This document shows, one piece after another, positions 8,868 through 17,201 of a DNA stretch of 64,000 nucleotides; the stretch's first letter is position 1, and each line of letters opens with the position of its first letter. The position numbers and the translations under genes are program-made. Under the pieces are notes generated by a model. It saw nothing but the letters and a program-made list of their open reading frames with translations, was not told where the DNA came from and ran no database searches. Origin of the DNA: Micromonospora narathiwatensis (GTDB lineage Bacteria > Actinomycetota > Actinomycetes > Mycobacteriales > Micromonosporaceae); assembly GCF_900089605.1 (NCBI RefSeq), contig NZ_LT594324.1, forward strand, positions 2,232,001 through 2,296,000, given 5' to 3'.

Positions 8868-9563
8868 ATGGGCGCGAGAACTTTCATGGTGGTCGGCGGG
8901 ACCAGCGGCCTCGGCCTGGCGGTCGCCCGCCTGCTCGTCGAGGAGCACCGGGTGGCCGTGCTCGGCGACGTGCCCGACGAGGTCGCCGCGGTGAGCGACG
9001 ACCTGGAATGCGCCGGGATCGTCTGCGACGTCGCCTCCTACGACCAGGTGCGGGCGGCGTTCGCCGAGGTGGTCGACCGGTACGGCACCGTCGACGGCGT
9101 CGCCGCGTGCGCGTCGATGTGGGCGGGCGGTGACCTGGCGGACCTTTCCCCGCAACACATCCGCCGAGCCGTCGAGATCAACGCGCTCGGCACCACCTAC
9201 GTGTTCAAGGAGGCGTTGCACCACCTGCGCCGGCAGGGCTTCGGCAACGTGGTGTACGTCGGCGCGATGGCGGTGACGAAGGCCCGCCCGGGCATCCCGG
9301 TCTACCGGGCCACCAAGAGCTATGGCACCAGCCTGGTGGAGTCGCTGGCGGAGGCGCAGCACAGCAACCGGATCAAGGTCATGCAGTTGCACCCGGGACC
9401 GATGCCCACCCGCCTGCAGGAGCGGGTGGGCGACGAGTTCCTTGACGAGATATCCGCCGGGCCCGAGCAGGTCGCCGTCGAGGTCGTACGGCTGCTCCAG
9501 CTTGCCCCCGACGACCTGTACGTCTCCGGGGAACGGGTGTTGCGGGCGGACGGGCGGTGGTGA
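8868..9563 (+). CDS. Short-chain dehydrogenase/reductase family protein, atypical catalytic site
   Basis: A 231-residue SDR with the NAD(P) loop GGTSGLGLAVA and the Tyr146-x3-Lys150 pair in VYRATKSYG. Asn105 (EINALG) is also present. The position that normally holds the catalytic serine, 13 residues before Tyr146, is alanine (YVGAMAVTKA). It may therefore be a weak enzyme or a binding protein. The ATG has GGGAGAG just upstream. It is separated from the PfpI gene by a strong hairpin and is followed by a short one. Confidence 0.85.
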   Translation: MGARTFMVVGGTSGLGLAVARLLVEEHRVAVLGDVPDEVAAVSDDLECAGIVCDVASYDQVRAAFAEVVDRYGTVDGVAACASMWAGGDLADLSPQHIRRAVEINALGTTYVFKEALHHLRRQGFGNVVYVGAMAVTKARPGIPVYRATKSYGTSLVESLAEAQHSNRIKVMQLHPGPMPTRLQERVGDEFLDEISAGPEQVAVEVVRLLQLAPDDLYVSGERVLRADGRW

Positions 9564-9567
9564 CGGA

Positions 9568-9583
9568 GGCGGGCGTTCCCGCC
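9568..9583 (+). terminator. Short hairpin after the SDR gene
   Basis: GGCGGG (9568-9573) and CCCGCC (9578-9583) pair around CGTT just after the stop. It is small but well placed for termination. Confidence 0.5.
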
Positions 9584-9624
9584 CTCGCGGCCCGGTCGGA
9601 CCAGGATTTATAGACAGGAGTCTT

Positions 9625-9642
9625 TACTGTTAACAAGGTTTA
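9625..9642 (+). promoter_or_regulatory. Chitin-gene upstream motif, copy 1
   Basis: The 18-mer TACTGTTAACAAGGTTTA lies 48 nt before the AA10 start in an unusually AT-rich patch. It matches 16 of 18 bases of a site ahead of the GH18 chitinase gene near 39.2 kb. The sharing by two chitin-active genes 29.5 kb apart argues for a common regulator site or promoter element. Confidence 0.6.
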
Positions 9643-9690
9643 ATTTATGTTCATGGCAGCTCCACGCGTCGTCCCAAGGGAGTTGCCGTC

Positions 9691-10431
9691 ATGCGTCGAA
9701 GAATCATCACCGTCCCGCTCCTCACCACCGGCGTCGTCGCCGCCACCCTGGCCGTCGCCACGCCGGCCCAGGCCCACGGTTACGTCTCCTCGCCCCCCAG
9801 CCGTCAGGCGCTCTGCGCGCAGAACAAGGTCCCGGACTGCGGGCAGATCAAGTACGAGCCACAGAGCGTCGAGGGCCCGAAGGGCCTGCGCAGCTGCCAC
9901 GCCGGGCTCGCCCAGTTCGCCGTCCTGAACGACGACGGTCGCAACTGGCCCGCCACCTCGGTCGGCAGCACGGTCACCTTCACCTGGATCAACACCGCCC
10001 GCCACGCCACCAGCAACTGGGAGTACTGGATCGGGAACACCCGGGTAGCCGTGGTCGACGGCGGTGGCCGCCAGCCCGACGCCACCGTGTCGCACACCGT
10101 CAACCTCGGCGGCTTCTCCGGCCGGCAGAAGCTGCTCGCGGTGTGGAACATCGCCGACACCGCGAACGCCTTCTACTCCTGTGTCGACCTGCAGATCGGC
10201 GGGGGCGGAGGCAACCCGACGCCCAGCCCGACCCCGACCACCCCGGCACCGAGCCCGACCGTGAGCCCGACCAGCTCACCCGCACCGGGCGGCACCTGGA
10301 CCGCCGGGCGGGCCTACCAGGTCGGGGACCAGGTCACGTACAACGGCCTGACCTACCGCTGCCGCCAGGCGCACACCGCGCTCCCCGGTTGGGAACCGCC
10401 GAACGTGCCGGCGCTGTGGCTGCAGATCTGA
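9691..10431 (+). CDS. Secreted AA10 lytic polysaccharide monooxygenase with C-terminal CBM5/12
   Basis: The 246-residue precursor has a signal peptide ending ATPAQA. The mature N-terminus is His29 (HGYVSSP), and with His105 (NTARHATSNW) it forms the copper histidine brace of AA10 enzymes. The catalytic domain ends near residue 170, followed by a Pro/Thr/Ser linker. A C-terminal chitin-binding CBM5/12 module (TAGRAYQVGDQVTYNGLTYR ... W) covers about 200-246. It oxidatively cleaves chitin outside the cell. Regulation is probably shared with the GH18 chitinase through the upstream motif. Confidence 0.93.
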   Translation: MRRRIITVPLLTTGVVAATLAVATPAQAHGYVSSPPSRQALCAQNKVPDCGQIKYEPQSVEGPKGLRSCHAGLAQFAVLNDDGRNWPATSVGSTVTFTWINTARHATSNWEYWIGNTRVAVVDGGGRQPDATVSHTVNLGGFSGRQKLLAVWNIADTANAFYSCVDLQIGGGGGNPTPSPTPTTPAPSPTVSPTSSPAPGGTWTAGRAYQVGDQVTYNGLTYRCRQAHTALPGWEPPNVPALWLQI

Positions 10432-10439
10432 CCGTACGG

Positions 10440-11084
10440 GTGCGGCCACGCCCCGCGTGCGCCGCACCCGTCCCCACGCCCGGCGGCCGGGGTGGCCGTA
10501 CCGGTCACCGGCTGGCCGCCGCCCTGCTGGTGGTCCTGCTGACCGCCACCGGTTGCGCGGGCCCGCCGGAGTCCCCCACAGCCCCGACGCCCCCGTCCGG
10601 GGCGGCCGCCGAGACCTCGGCCAGCGGGATCGACGTGCTGTTCCTCTCGATGATGGTGGCGCACACCGAGCAGACCCTGCAGATCGTCCGGCTCGGGCTC
10701 GACCGCACCGCCGACCCGGAGATCCGGACGCTGATCGCGGCCATCGAGGTCACCGAGGCCGACGAACTGTCCACCATGCGTGGCTGGTTGCGCGACGCCG
10801 GACCCTCGGCCATGGCCGCCGCCGCCCGGCACGACCACTCCGGGCACAGCGACGCCCTCGCCGGGCTGGCCCGGCTGCGCGCGGCCCCGGCCGGCGAGGT
10901 GAACCGGGTGCTGCTCGACGTGCTCAGCGCACACCAGCGGACGGCGGCGAAACTCGCCGACGCGCAGCTGAGCGCCGGCACCAGCGCCCGGGTACGGGAA
11001 CTGGCCCGGCGCGTCGAACAGTCGCGGACCGCGGAGGTCGCGCTGATGGCGAAGCTCGCCACCGCGCCGCCGTCCGGGCCGTGA
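10440..11084 (+). CDS. DUF305-type exported protein
   Basis: The 214-residue protein begins with a short Arg/Pro-rich leader, a hydrophobic stretch and a lipobox-like TATGC, so it may be a lipoprotein. The body matches DUF305 (FLSMMVAHTEQTLQIVRLGL, then ADELSTMRGWL and HDHSGH). DUF305 proteins are ferritin-like helical bundles of unknown role; many have two adjacent His here, but this one has His-Thr. It starts eight bases after the AA10 stop and may be co-transcribed. The GTG start is uncertain because no strong ribosome-binding site is visible. Confidence 0.75.
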   Translation: MRPRPACAAPVPTPGGRGGRTGHRLAAALLVVLLTATGCAGPPESPTAPTPPSGAAAETSASGIDVLFLSMMVAHTEQTLQIVRLGLDRTADPEIRTLIAAIEVTEADELSTMRGWLRDAGPSAMAAAARHDHSGHSDALAGLARLRAAPAGEVNRVLLDVLSAHQRTAAKLADAQLSAGTSARVRELARRVEQSRTAEVALMAKLATAPPSGP

Positions 11085-11231
11085 CCGCACCGCCCACGGT
11101 GGGCGCCCCGCCGCAGGTCGAGGCTTCCCGGCCCTGCGGGGATCGGTACGTGCCCCCTTTCCGCGTGTCCCGTCCGGGGCGTCGGCGGTTGGTCCCGAAA
11201 AGGGAGACACCGCGAAACCGCAGGGGGCAGC

Positions 11232-12560
11232 ATGGTCGTGACCACACCAGCCACAGCGACCGGCAAGCCGCCGTCATATCCGCCGGCCCATCGGGTGTGG
11301 GCGTGGCGGGGCAGGCCACGGACGGTCGCCTTGGTCTACCTGGCCGGCACGTTCGTGGCGTTCCTGCTCATCGGCAGGGTCAGCGAGGTGCCGAACCCGC
11401 CTCTGCTCGTGGGGTTCGTCGTCGCCACCCTGGTCGCGTTCGCGGCCGGCTACACACTGCGACTCCGGGCGGCACAGCCGCCGCTGGTGCCGTTGGACCG
11501 CGTCCGGCCGCCGACGTTCCTGATCGTGGCAAGCGCCCTGTATCTCCTCGCCCTCGGCGTCGCCTACATGCGCAACGCCGGGGTCACGGGGCCGGGTGAC
11601 GTCCTCAACGCGGCCACGAACCCGGGCGCCGCGTACTTCAACCGCCTCCACAGCGAGTCGACGGCGGTGTCCGTGACGGTGCAGGTGCTCACCCTCACCG
11701 CCGCGCTGTACCCGCTGCTGATCCCGCTGGCCGTGTTCCACTGGCGGCGGCTCGGCACCGCCGCCCGTGTCCTGACCATCGCCGGGGTTGTCGCCTACGT
11801 CGCTCACTACGTGGCGATCGGCACCATGAAGGGCATCGGCGACATGGTGATCTTCTTCGCGGTGAGCCTGGCGGCGAAACGCGCCATTGACCGGCTCGAA
11901 CACGGACAGCGCCCGGCCACGCGGCCACGGCGGCTGCGGATGGTCGCGGTCGCCGTGATCGGGATGTTCCTCGGCTACATGACCGTGGCGCAGAGCGACC
12001 GGCTGGCCGTCGCCGACTCGGAGCTGTTCCCACCCAACCCGGCCGTCGCCGCTGTGGTCGGTGAGGACGCGGCGCGCGGCCTGGCCGCCACCGTCACCTA
12101 TCCCGTCCACGGCTACCTCGGGCTGGCGTACAACCTGGAGACCCCGTTCGTGTGGACACACGGCCTCGGCGGCTCACCGGCGGCCGGCAGCTATTGGGCT
12201 CAGTACACCGGCAGGGACAGCCGGGTGTCGGACCGGTACACGGCCCGCACCGAAGCGCGGACCGGCTGGCCGGACGGCATGTACTGGTCGACGATCTATC
12301 CCTGGCTGGCGTCAGATCTGACCTACCCGGGGGCGTTGCTGTTCATGGCCGTGGTCGGCTGGTTCCTCGCCAAGTTCTGGCAGGAGGCCGTCCGGCAGAA
12401 ACGGCTGCTGTCACTGTCGCTGCTGTGCCAGCTCGCCGTGCTCATCGCGTACGTGCCGGCGAACAACCAGATCGGGCAGATGCGGCCGTCGTTGATCGCG
12501 TTCGTGACGACCGCCGTCCTGTCCGTGCTGGATCGGCTCCGCCGCTCGCGGCCGACCTGA
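11232..12560 (+). CDS. Polytopic membrane protein, Wzy/oligosaccharide polymerase-like
   Basis: A 442-residue protein with about ten hydrophobic segments and a large extracytoplasmic loop before the last ones (GLGGSPAAGSYWAQYTGRD to WPDGMYWSTIYPWLASDL). That architecture resembles O-antigen or oligosaccharide repeat-unit polymerases. No glycosyltransferase genes lie next to it, so the assignment is tentative. The start is supported by AGGGGGC upstream. It may polymerise or ligate a surface glycan. Confidence 0.6.
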   Translation: MVVTTPATATGKPPSYPPAHRVWAWRGRPRTVALVYLAGTFVAFLLIGRVSEVPNPPLLVGFVVATLVAFAAGYTLRLRAAQPPLVPLDRVRPPTFLIVASALYLLALGVAYMRNAGVTGPGDVLNAATNPGAAYFNRLHSESTAVSVTVQVLTLTAALYPLLIPLAVFHWRRLGTAARVLTIAGVVAYVAHYVAIGTMKGIGDMVIFFAVSLAAKRAIDRLEHGQRPATRPRRLRMVAVAVIGMFLGYMTVAQSDRLAVADSELFPPNPAVAAVVGEDAARGLAATVTYPVHGYLGLAYNLETPFVWTHGLGGSPAAGSYWAQYTGRDSRVSDRYTARTEARTGWPDGMYWSTIYPWLASDLTYPGALLFMAVVGWFLAKFWQEAVRQKRLLSLSLLCQLAVLIAYVPANNQIGQMRPSLIAFVTTAVLSVLDRLRRSRPT

Positions 12561-12871
12561 CCCGCGGCACCGAGCTGACCGTCACAACCGCGGCCCGTCG
12601 GGTCGGCTGCGGCAGTCCGTTCGCGTTCGGCGCGGCGTCCAAGCGGGTCCACGGGGTCGGCCCGCGCGCGCGTCGCCACCGGGGCCGGGGCGCCGGCCGC
12701 GACGGAGATCACACCGACCGGTGCGGCTGGTCGGCGGTAATCCGGGGGCAGGGTGTCGGCGGCGGTCGGTAGGCTGCCCTGCGGAGTCGCCCCCTGCCGC
12801 ACGCGACATCCCACGCGGACCCGCGTGGTGCCCCCGCCGCCCCGCAGCCAACCGGATTCAGGAGACTTTTT
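12561..12871. other. 311-nt intergenic region with an operator-like dyad
   Basis: I see no gene here. CCACGCGG (12811-12818) and CCGCGTGG (12821-12828) form a perfect dyad separated by two bases, 43 nt upstream of the MFS start. Its size fits a TetR-type operator. A possible -10, TAGGCT, occurs near 12766. Confidence 0.5.
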
Positions 12872-14449
12872 GTGACCCAGCAACCTGTCGCGACTTCGAA
12901 CAAACTCGACGCCGCGGTGCTCAAGGTGGCGGGAGTCGTGGTGCTCGGCGCGATCATGTCGATCCTCGACGTGACGGTCGTCAGCGTCGCGATACCGACG
13001 TTCATGCGGGAGTTCGACGCGTCCTACGCCCGCGTCGCATGGACCATGACCGCATACACGCTGGCGCTGGCCACGGTGATCCCGCTCAGCGGGTGGGCCG
13101 CGGACCGGTTCGGCACCAAGCGCCTCTACATGACCGCCCTGGCGCTGTTCACCATCGGCTCCGGGCTGTGCGCCACCGCCGACACGATCGGCGAGCTGAT
13201 CGCCTACCGCGTCCTGCAGGGGCTCGGCGGCGGCATGCTCATGCCGCTGGGCATGACGATCATGACCCGGGCGGCCGGCCCGCACCGGATCGGCCGGCTG
13301 ATGGCCGTCCTCGGCATCCCGATGCTGCTCGGACCGATCGGCGGCCCGATCCTCGGCGGCTGGCTGATCGACGCCGCGAGCTGGCACTGGATCTTCCTGA
13401 TCAACCTGCCGATCGGCGCCGTCGCGCTCGTCTACGCGCAGCTGGCGCTGCCGAAGGACAACCCCGAGCCGTCGGAGTCGTTCGACTTCCTCGGCATGCT
13501 GATGCTCTCGCCCGGGCTGGCCCTGTTCCTCTACGGCGTCTCGTCGCTGCCCGAGGCCGGCACGATCTCCGAGACCAAGGTGTGGCTGCCGATGCTGGTC
13601 GGCGCCGTGCTCGTGGTGAGCTTCGTCCTCTACTCGTTCCGGCCCCGGCACCCGCTGGTCGACCTGCGGCTGTTCGCCAACCGCAACCTGACCATCGCGA
13701 CGGTCACCCTGGTCGTGTTCATCATCGCCTTCATGGGCGCCGGCCTGCTGTTCCCGAGCTACTTCCTGCAGATCCGAGGCGAGTCGACGCTGACCGCGGG
13801 CCTGCTGATGGCCCCGCAGGGCATCGGCGCGATGCTCACCATGCCGATCGCCGGGATGCTCGCCGACCGGGTCCCGGTCGGCCGCACGGTGCCGTTCGCG
13901 CTGCTGCTCATCGCCGCCGGCTTCTTCACCTTCACCCAGCTCGACGCGGACACCTCGTACTGGCTGCTCTGCGGCTCGCTGTTCGTGATGGGCCTGGGCA
14001 TGGGCGCGACGATGATGCCGATCATGACCTCGGCGCTGAAGACCCTGCACGCCCAGGAGGTGGCCCGCGGCTCCACGCTGGTCAACATCCTCCAGCAGAT
14101 CGGCGGTTCGGTCGGCGCCGCGGTGATGTCGGTGCTCCTGACCAGCGAGCTGAACGGCTCCCGGCCGATCCCCGGCATGACGGACCCGAGCGGCAAGCCG
14201 GTCACCGAGGCGGGGCTGGCCATCGCCGCGCAGCAGCAACCGGAGCTCCTCCAGCAGTTCCCGGTGCCGCCGGGGCTCATCGAGCGTGGCCTCGACTTCG
14301 CGGCCAGCTCCTTCTCCTCGGTGTTCTGGGTGGCGTTCCTGCTCGTACTGCTCACCTTCATCCCGGCCGCGTTCCTGCCCCGCCGGCGCCGGCCGGTGCT
14401 CGACGGCCAGCAGCCGGAGCAGCCGCCGACCCCCGTCGGCATCCACTGA
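12872..14449 (+). CDS. MFS drug efflux transporter, DHA2 (14-TM, EmrB type)
   Basis: A 525-residue protein with about 14 hydrophobic segments. It has GWAADRFGTKRLYMTALALF (motif A loop), YRVLQGLGGGMLMPLGMTI, and the DHA2 motif GPILGGWLIDAASWHWIF. It is similar in plan to the MarR-controlled pump at 4-5.6 kb but clearly a different subgroup. The GTG start has AGGAG eight bases upstream. It stands alone, with a dyad upstream and a terminator behind it. The substrate is unknown. Confidence 0.92.
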   Translation: MTQQPVATSNKLDAAVLKVAGVVVLGAIMSILDVTVVSVAIPTFMREFDASYARVAWTMTAYTLALATVIPLSGWAADRFGTKRLYMTALALFTIGSGLCATADTIGELIAYRVLQGLGGGMLMPLGMTIMTRAAGPHRIGRLMAVLGIPMLLGPIGGPILGGWLIDAASWHWIFLINLPIGAVALVYAQLALPKDNPEPSESFDFLGMLMLSPGLALFLYGVSSLPEAGTISETKVWLPMLVGAVLVVSFVLYSFRPRHPLVDLRLFANRNLTIATVTLVVFIIAFMGAGLLFPSYFLQIRGESTLTAGLLMAPQGIGAMLTMPIAGMLADRVPVGRTVPFALLLIAAGFFTFTQLDADTSYWLLCGSLFVMGLGMGATMMPIMTSALKTLHAQEVARGSTLVNILQQIGGSVGAAVMSVLLTSELNGSRPIPGMTDPSGKPVTEAGLAIAAQQQPELLQQFPVPPGLIERGLDFAASSFSSVFWVAFLLVLLTFIPAAFLPRRRRPVLDGQQPEQPPTPVGIH

Positions 14450-14455
14450 GTCACC

Positions 14456-14491
14456 GGCCGGGCCGTCGGGCATTGCCCCGGCGGCCCGGCC
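14456..14491. terminator. Bidirectional terminator hairpin
   Basis: GGCCGGGCCGTCGGGC (14456-14471) pairs with 14475-14491 apart from one bulge or mismatch, around the loop ATT. It lies between the convergent MFS and erythromycin-esterase-like genes. Confidence 0.75.
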
Positions 14492-14558
14492 CGGGCATCG
14501 TCGACGAGCAGCCGACGGTGCCCGGTCGCCATCCAAATCGTTGATGGTCTGTCGATGA

Positions 14559-15782
14559 TCACGCCACCGGCCACCACGCTTGCCCCGCCGGGGCGTCCTT
14601 GACGAACACGATCGCGTCATTGCTCGCCAGGTGGGCCGGGTCCAGCGGGGAGTAGCCGAACCAGGGGGACACGCGGGGAACGGGCGTCACGTCGCCGACG
14701 ATGGCGGCCAGCCGGCGGGCGTCGACGACGTATCGGTCCTCCGGGAGCGCGTACAGGAGCCCCTCGACGGTGTCCGGGGGCGGGGTCCGCACACCGTGGT
14801 GGCGGATCGTGCCGAGGGCTGTGGCCATGACGGCGTACCCCTCGCCGAGTTGGGCGCTGACGATCGCCCCCGCGCTCCACCATTCCACCGGCCGGCCGCC
14901 CATCCGCATCGTGCTCTTGTCCCGCTGGAGATGCCCGTTGTGGGCGTGCACCAGCGCCGGGCCCCGCTCGGCGATGGCGAGCAGGTTGGCGGCCATCATC
15001 GAATCCCGCAACGCGCACAGCCGTGTGATGCGGCTCGGTGACGTGTCGGCCATCCAGAAGTGGTATCGCAGCAGCCCGGTGGCGGTACGGCCGTACATGC
15101 GTGCCCGGTCCCAAGCGTCCGGCGAGGACGCCGCGATCAGGTGTGGCGTCTGCGTGTCAAGCAGGGCCACCAGGTCGTCGGCGAGCAGCCGCAGTTGTTT
15201 GGCCTGGGGCGTCTGCCCCACGGACTGGGACGGGTCCATCATCGCGGCGGAGTTGGTCCAGCGGTCGCCGACGCCGAGCAGGCGGTCGAGCGTTTCCGTC
15301 GTGCAGGGAAGCAGGTCGGCGTCGACCCAGGCGGTGAGGTAGGCGTGTAGTGCGGTGAGGGCCTGCCGGGGACTCGCGGCGCCGGTGATCTCCAGCGGGC
15401 CGTCGAAACCGGCGAAGCGCAGCCGCTCCGACACGGGCCGGCCGTCGTTGTACGCGCGCATCCAGCGCACGAGTTCGCGGTTGGCCGCGGACGCGCCGAA
15501 CCCGTGGCTGAGGCCGCGCTCCATGACCTCGTCGAGGGTGCCCGCGCCCGAGGTGACGTAGTCGTCCACGAGCAGGCCCATCAGGCAGTCGCTCTCGAGC
15601 GCGATCGTCCGGTAGCCCTCCCGCTCGACGAGTTGCCGGAAGAGATCGTTGCGTACGTCGAGCAGAACGTCCTCGCCGTGGGTGGGCTCACCCAGGGCGA
15701 GCAGCCGCGGCCGGGTCGGGAGCAACCCCATGACGCTAGCAGCGTCGACGACATGGGCGGCGTCTGTGATAGCAGCAGTCAT
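14559..15782 (-). CDS. Erythromycin esterase family protein
   Basis: The 407-residue protein has the EreA/B-type N-terminal active-site block: LALGEPTHGEDVLLDVRNDL with His35 and Glu37, then ALESD with Glu63. A later HAHNGHLQRD block completes the family pattern. Ere enzymes open macrolide lactones by hydrolysis, but many chromosomal homologues have other or unknown substrates, so macrolide resistance is not shown. It is divergent from a broken MerR gene whose product may once have controlled it. A 5-1-5 dyad at 15803-15813 lies just upstream of the start. Confidence 0.88.
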   Translation of the reverse strand: MTAAITDAAHVVDAASVMGLLPTRPRLLALGEPTHGEDVLLDVRNDLFRQLVEREGYRTIALESDCLMGLLVDDYVTSGAGTLDEVMERGLSHGFGASAANRELVRWMRAYNDGRPVSERLRFAGFDGPLEITGAASPRQALTALHAYLTAWVDADLLPCTTETLDRLLGVGDRWTNSAAMMDPSQSVGQTPQAKQLRLLADDLVALLDTQTPHLIAASSPDAWDRARMYGRTATGLLRYHFWMADTSPSRITRLCALRDSMMAANLLAIAERGPALVHAHNGHLQRDKSTMRMGGRPVEWWSAGAIVSAQLGEGYAVMATALGTIRHHGVRTPPPDTVEGLLYALPEDRYVVDARRLAAIVGDVTPVPRVSPWFGYSPLDPAHLASNDAIVFVKDAPAGQAWWPVA

Positions 15783-15802
15783 ACCCCTGAACGCTATCGT
15801 TG

Positions 15803-15813
15803 AACCGCCGGTT
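15803..15813. promoter_or_regulatory. Short dyad in the ere/MerR divergent promoter region
   Basis: AACCG and CGGTT flank a single C. It sits 20 nt upstream of the esterase ATG and 28 nt before the MerR pseudogene start, where a MerR operator would be expected. It is short, so confidence is low. Confidence 0.35.
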
Positions 15814-15841
15814 GAAACCTCTCCGCGATTTTGGCAGGAGA

Positions 15842-16015
15842 GTGAGGGAAAACCCTAAAAGCGGTGGACAGCTCAGGTCGGTTGACCTGGCGCGAGCGCA
15901 GGGCCTGCCTTCGTAGACGATCAGGAACTACGAGGCGGCCGGCATCCTTCCGGGCGCCGAACGCACTGCGCATGGCTCCCGCGCCTACACGCCGCTGCGT
16001 GCGTTCCTCGCCCTT
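15842..16015 (+). pseudogene. MerR family (TioE-like) regulator remnant with an internal amber stop
   Basis: A GTG preceded by GGCAGGAGA opens a frame reading VRENPKSGGQLRSVDLARAQ, then GLPS, an in-frame TAG at 15914-15916, and TIRNYEAAGILPGAERTAHG followed by SRAYTPLRAFLAL. That is the N-terminal HTH of a TioE-like MerR regulator, with the stop in the middle of the HTH and about four residues lost before RAFLAL. Homology ends at 16015 and the effector domain is absent. It is divergent from the esterase gene and marks the left edge of the low-GC patch. Confidence 0.75.
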
Positions 16016-16098
16016 CGGTCTTGTCGATGGTTGGTACCCTCGGGAGTCACGTTTACGATTCATGACGCATTTCGCCCTTCTGTAATGGAGGTATTACT

Positions 16099-17139
16099 GT
16101 GGCAGGGATGCTGTATTATCCGTTCTCCAACGCGCCATTGCCTGTTCTCTATCAAGCGGTCCTGTATTGGGACGACCTCGCTACGGTCGTTGCGTCTGGC
16201 TGGCAGAACCGGGTCAACGATCGGATGCGTGAGGTCCACGATGCCGGGCTATATCGGCCGATCGAGCCATACGAAGATTTCGAGCCTATCGAAATCGGGG
16301 CAATCGAGGCTGAGCTAAACCATGCACTGGACAGCATGCCACTCGATGATCTTATGCCGCCGAGTAGCAACATTGACGAGCGCACGAACATCCTTCATTT
16401 AGAGAAGATTCATGGATCGGTCGCGGATGAGTTGCGGCGACACCGGTTGGTCCGTGAGGTCCCTGGTGCGCCGTGGCGCCTCATCGGTTCGCCTGCATTG
16501 GTCCACGTTGTCGTTAGTGTCGTCGCGGAGCAGATCGCCAGGCAGGCAAATGAACGGGTCGGGTTCACCTCGGAGATCGGTCTACGTCCGCACACGGATA
16601 TGAGCATCGCGCACCGGCTCGGCCTAGAGCCGATATCCGGCCAGATGGCAACTCCAGGTTGGCGCGTTGATATTGGCCAGCTGTTGCCGGTACCAGCAGG
16701 CGATGTCATGCTGAGCGACCTCTTGCGCTTCCGCAAGGACTACGACCACGAGCGACGGCGGATGATGCGAGCCATCGACGACCTGCTGATGCAGCTATCC
16801 CATGGGCAACATCCCGCGGATGTTTTTCGGTCCGTCAAGCAGGAGCTTGCTGAGGCAACAGAGGAGCTGCATGCCGCAGCCGGGGCAAGATGGAAAGTTT
16901 GGAGTAGGCGCGCGATCGGGGTAACGGTGGCGACGGGAGGCGCGTATGTGGGAGGTGCGGCGTCAGGTACTAGCGGTGCGATTACGGCCGGCTTGGCTGT
17001 CCTTAGTGGAGTGATGATCAACGTCGCAACGGACACTATTCGTGGCACCCAGGCTGGCGACAGTGGGTGGCAGCGGTACCGGTACCTGCACCGCGTACAG
17101 CGAAAATTGGGGGCAATCGCAGGCGGCAGGTTACGGTGA
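16099..17139 (+). CDS. DUF6236-like hypothetical protein of foreign composition
   Basis: A 346-residue protein starting at GTG with GGAGG seven bases upstream. The N-terminal LYYPFSNAPLPVLYQAVLYW matches my memory of DUF6236 proteins, whose function is unknown. The middle is helical and charged, and a Gly/Ala-rich hydrophobic stretch (GVTVATGGAYVGGAASGTSG) near the C-terminus could insert in a membrane. Base composition is markedly lower in GC than the surroundings: the row 16261-16320 is 50% G+C, with AAT, ATA and AAA codons that neighbours avoid. It was probably acquired by transfer together with the convergent amidoligase gene. Confidence 0.7.
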   Translation: MAGMLYYPFSNAPLPVLYQAVLYWDDLATVVASGWQNRVNDRMREVHDAGLYRPIEPYEDFEPIEIGAIEAELNHALDSMPLDDLMPPSSNIDERTNILHLEKIHGSVADELRRHRLVREVPGAPWRLIGSPALVHVVVSVVAEQIARQANERVGFTSEIGLRPHTDMSIAHRLGLEPISGQMATPGWRVDIGQLLPVPAGDVMLSDLLRFRKDYDHERRRMMRAIDDLLMQLSHGQHPADVFRSVKQELAEATEELHAAAGARWKVWSRRAIGVTVATGGAYVGGAASGTSGAITAGLAVLSGVMINVATDTIRGTQAGDSGWQRYRYLHRVQRKLGAIAGGRLR

Positions 17140-17201
17140 GCCGACCACTCGTTGCGGCAAGCTGCGTTGGCGGCCCCTGTGTGCGGGTCTGGTGCCGCTT
17201 G

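Noticed and set aside
11091-11105. Palindromic CGCCCAC-G-GTGGGCG after the DUF305 gene as a terminator
   Set aside because: As a hairpin the loop would be too tight for the full stem; only about five pairs could form. It remains possible as a binding site, but nothing else supports it.
12323-14620. A 765-codon minus-strand open frame over the MFS gene
   Set aside because: It is antisense to a complete 14-TM transporter and encodes Asp/Arg/His-rich low-complexity sequence.
15794-16063. An 89-codon minus-strand frame over the MerR remnant
   Set aside because: It is antisense to recognisable HTH sequence and has no match to any family.
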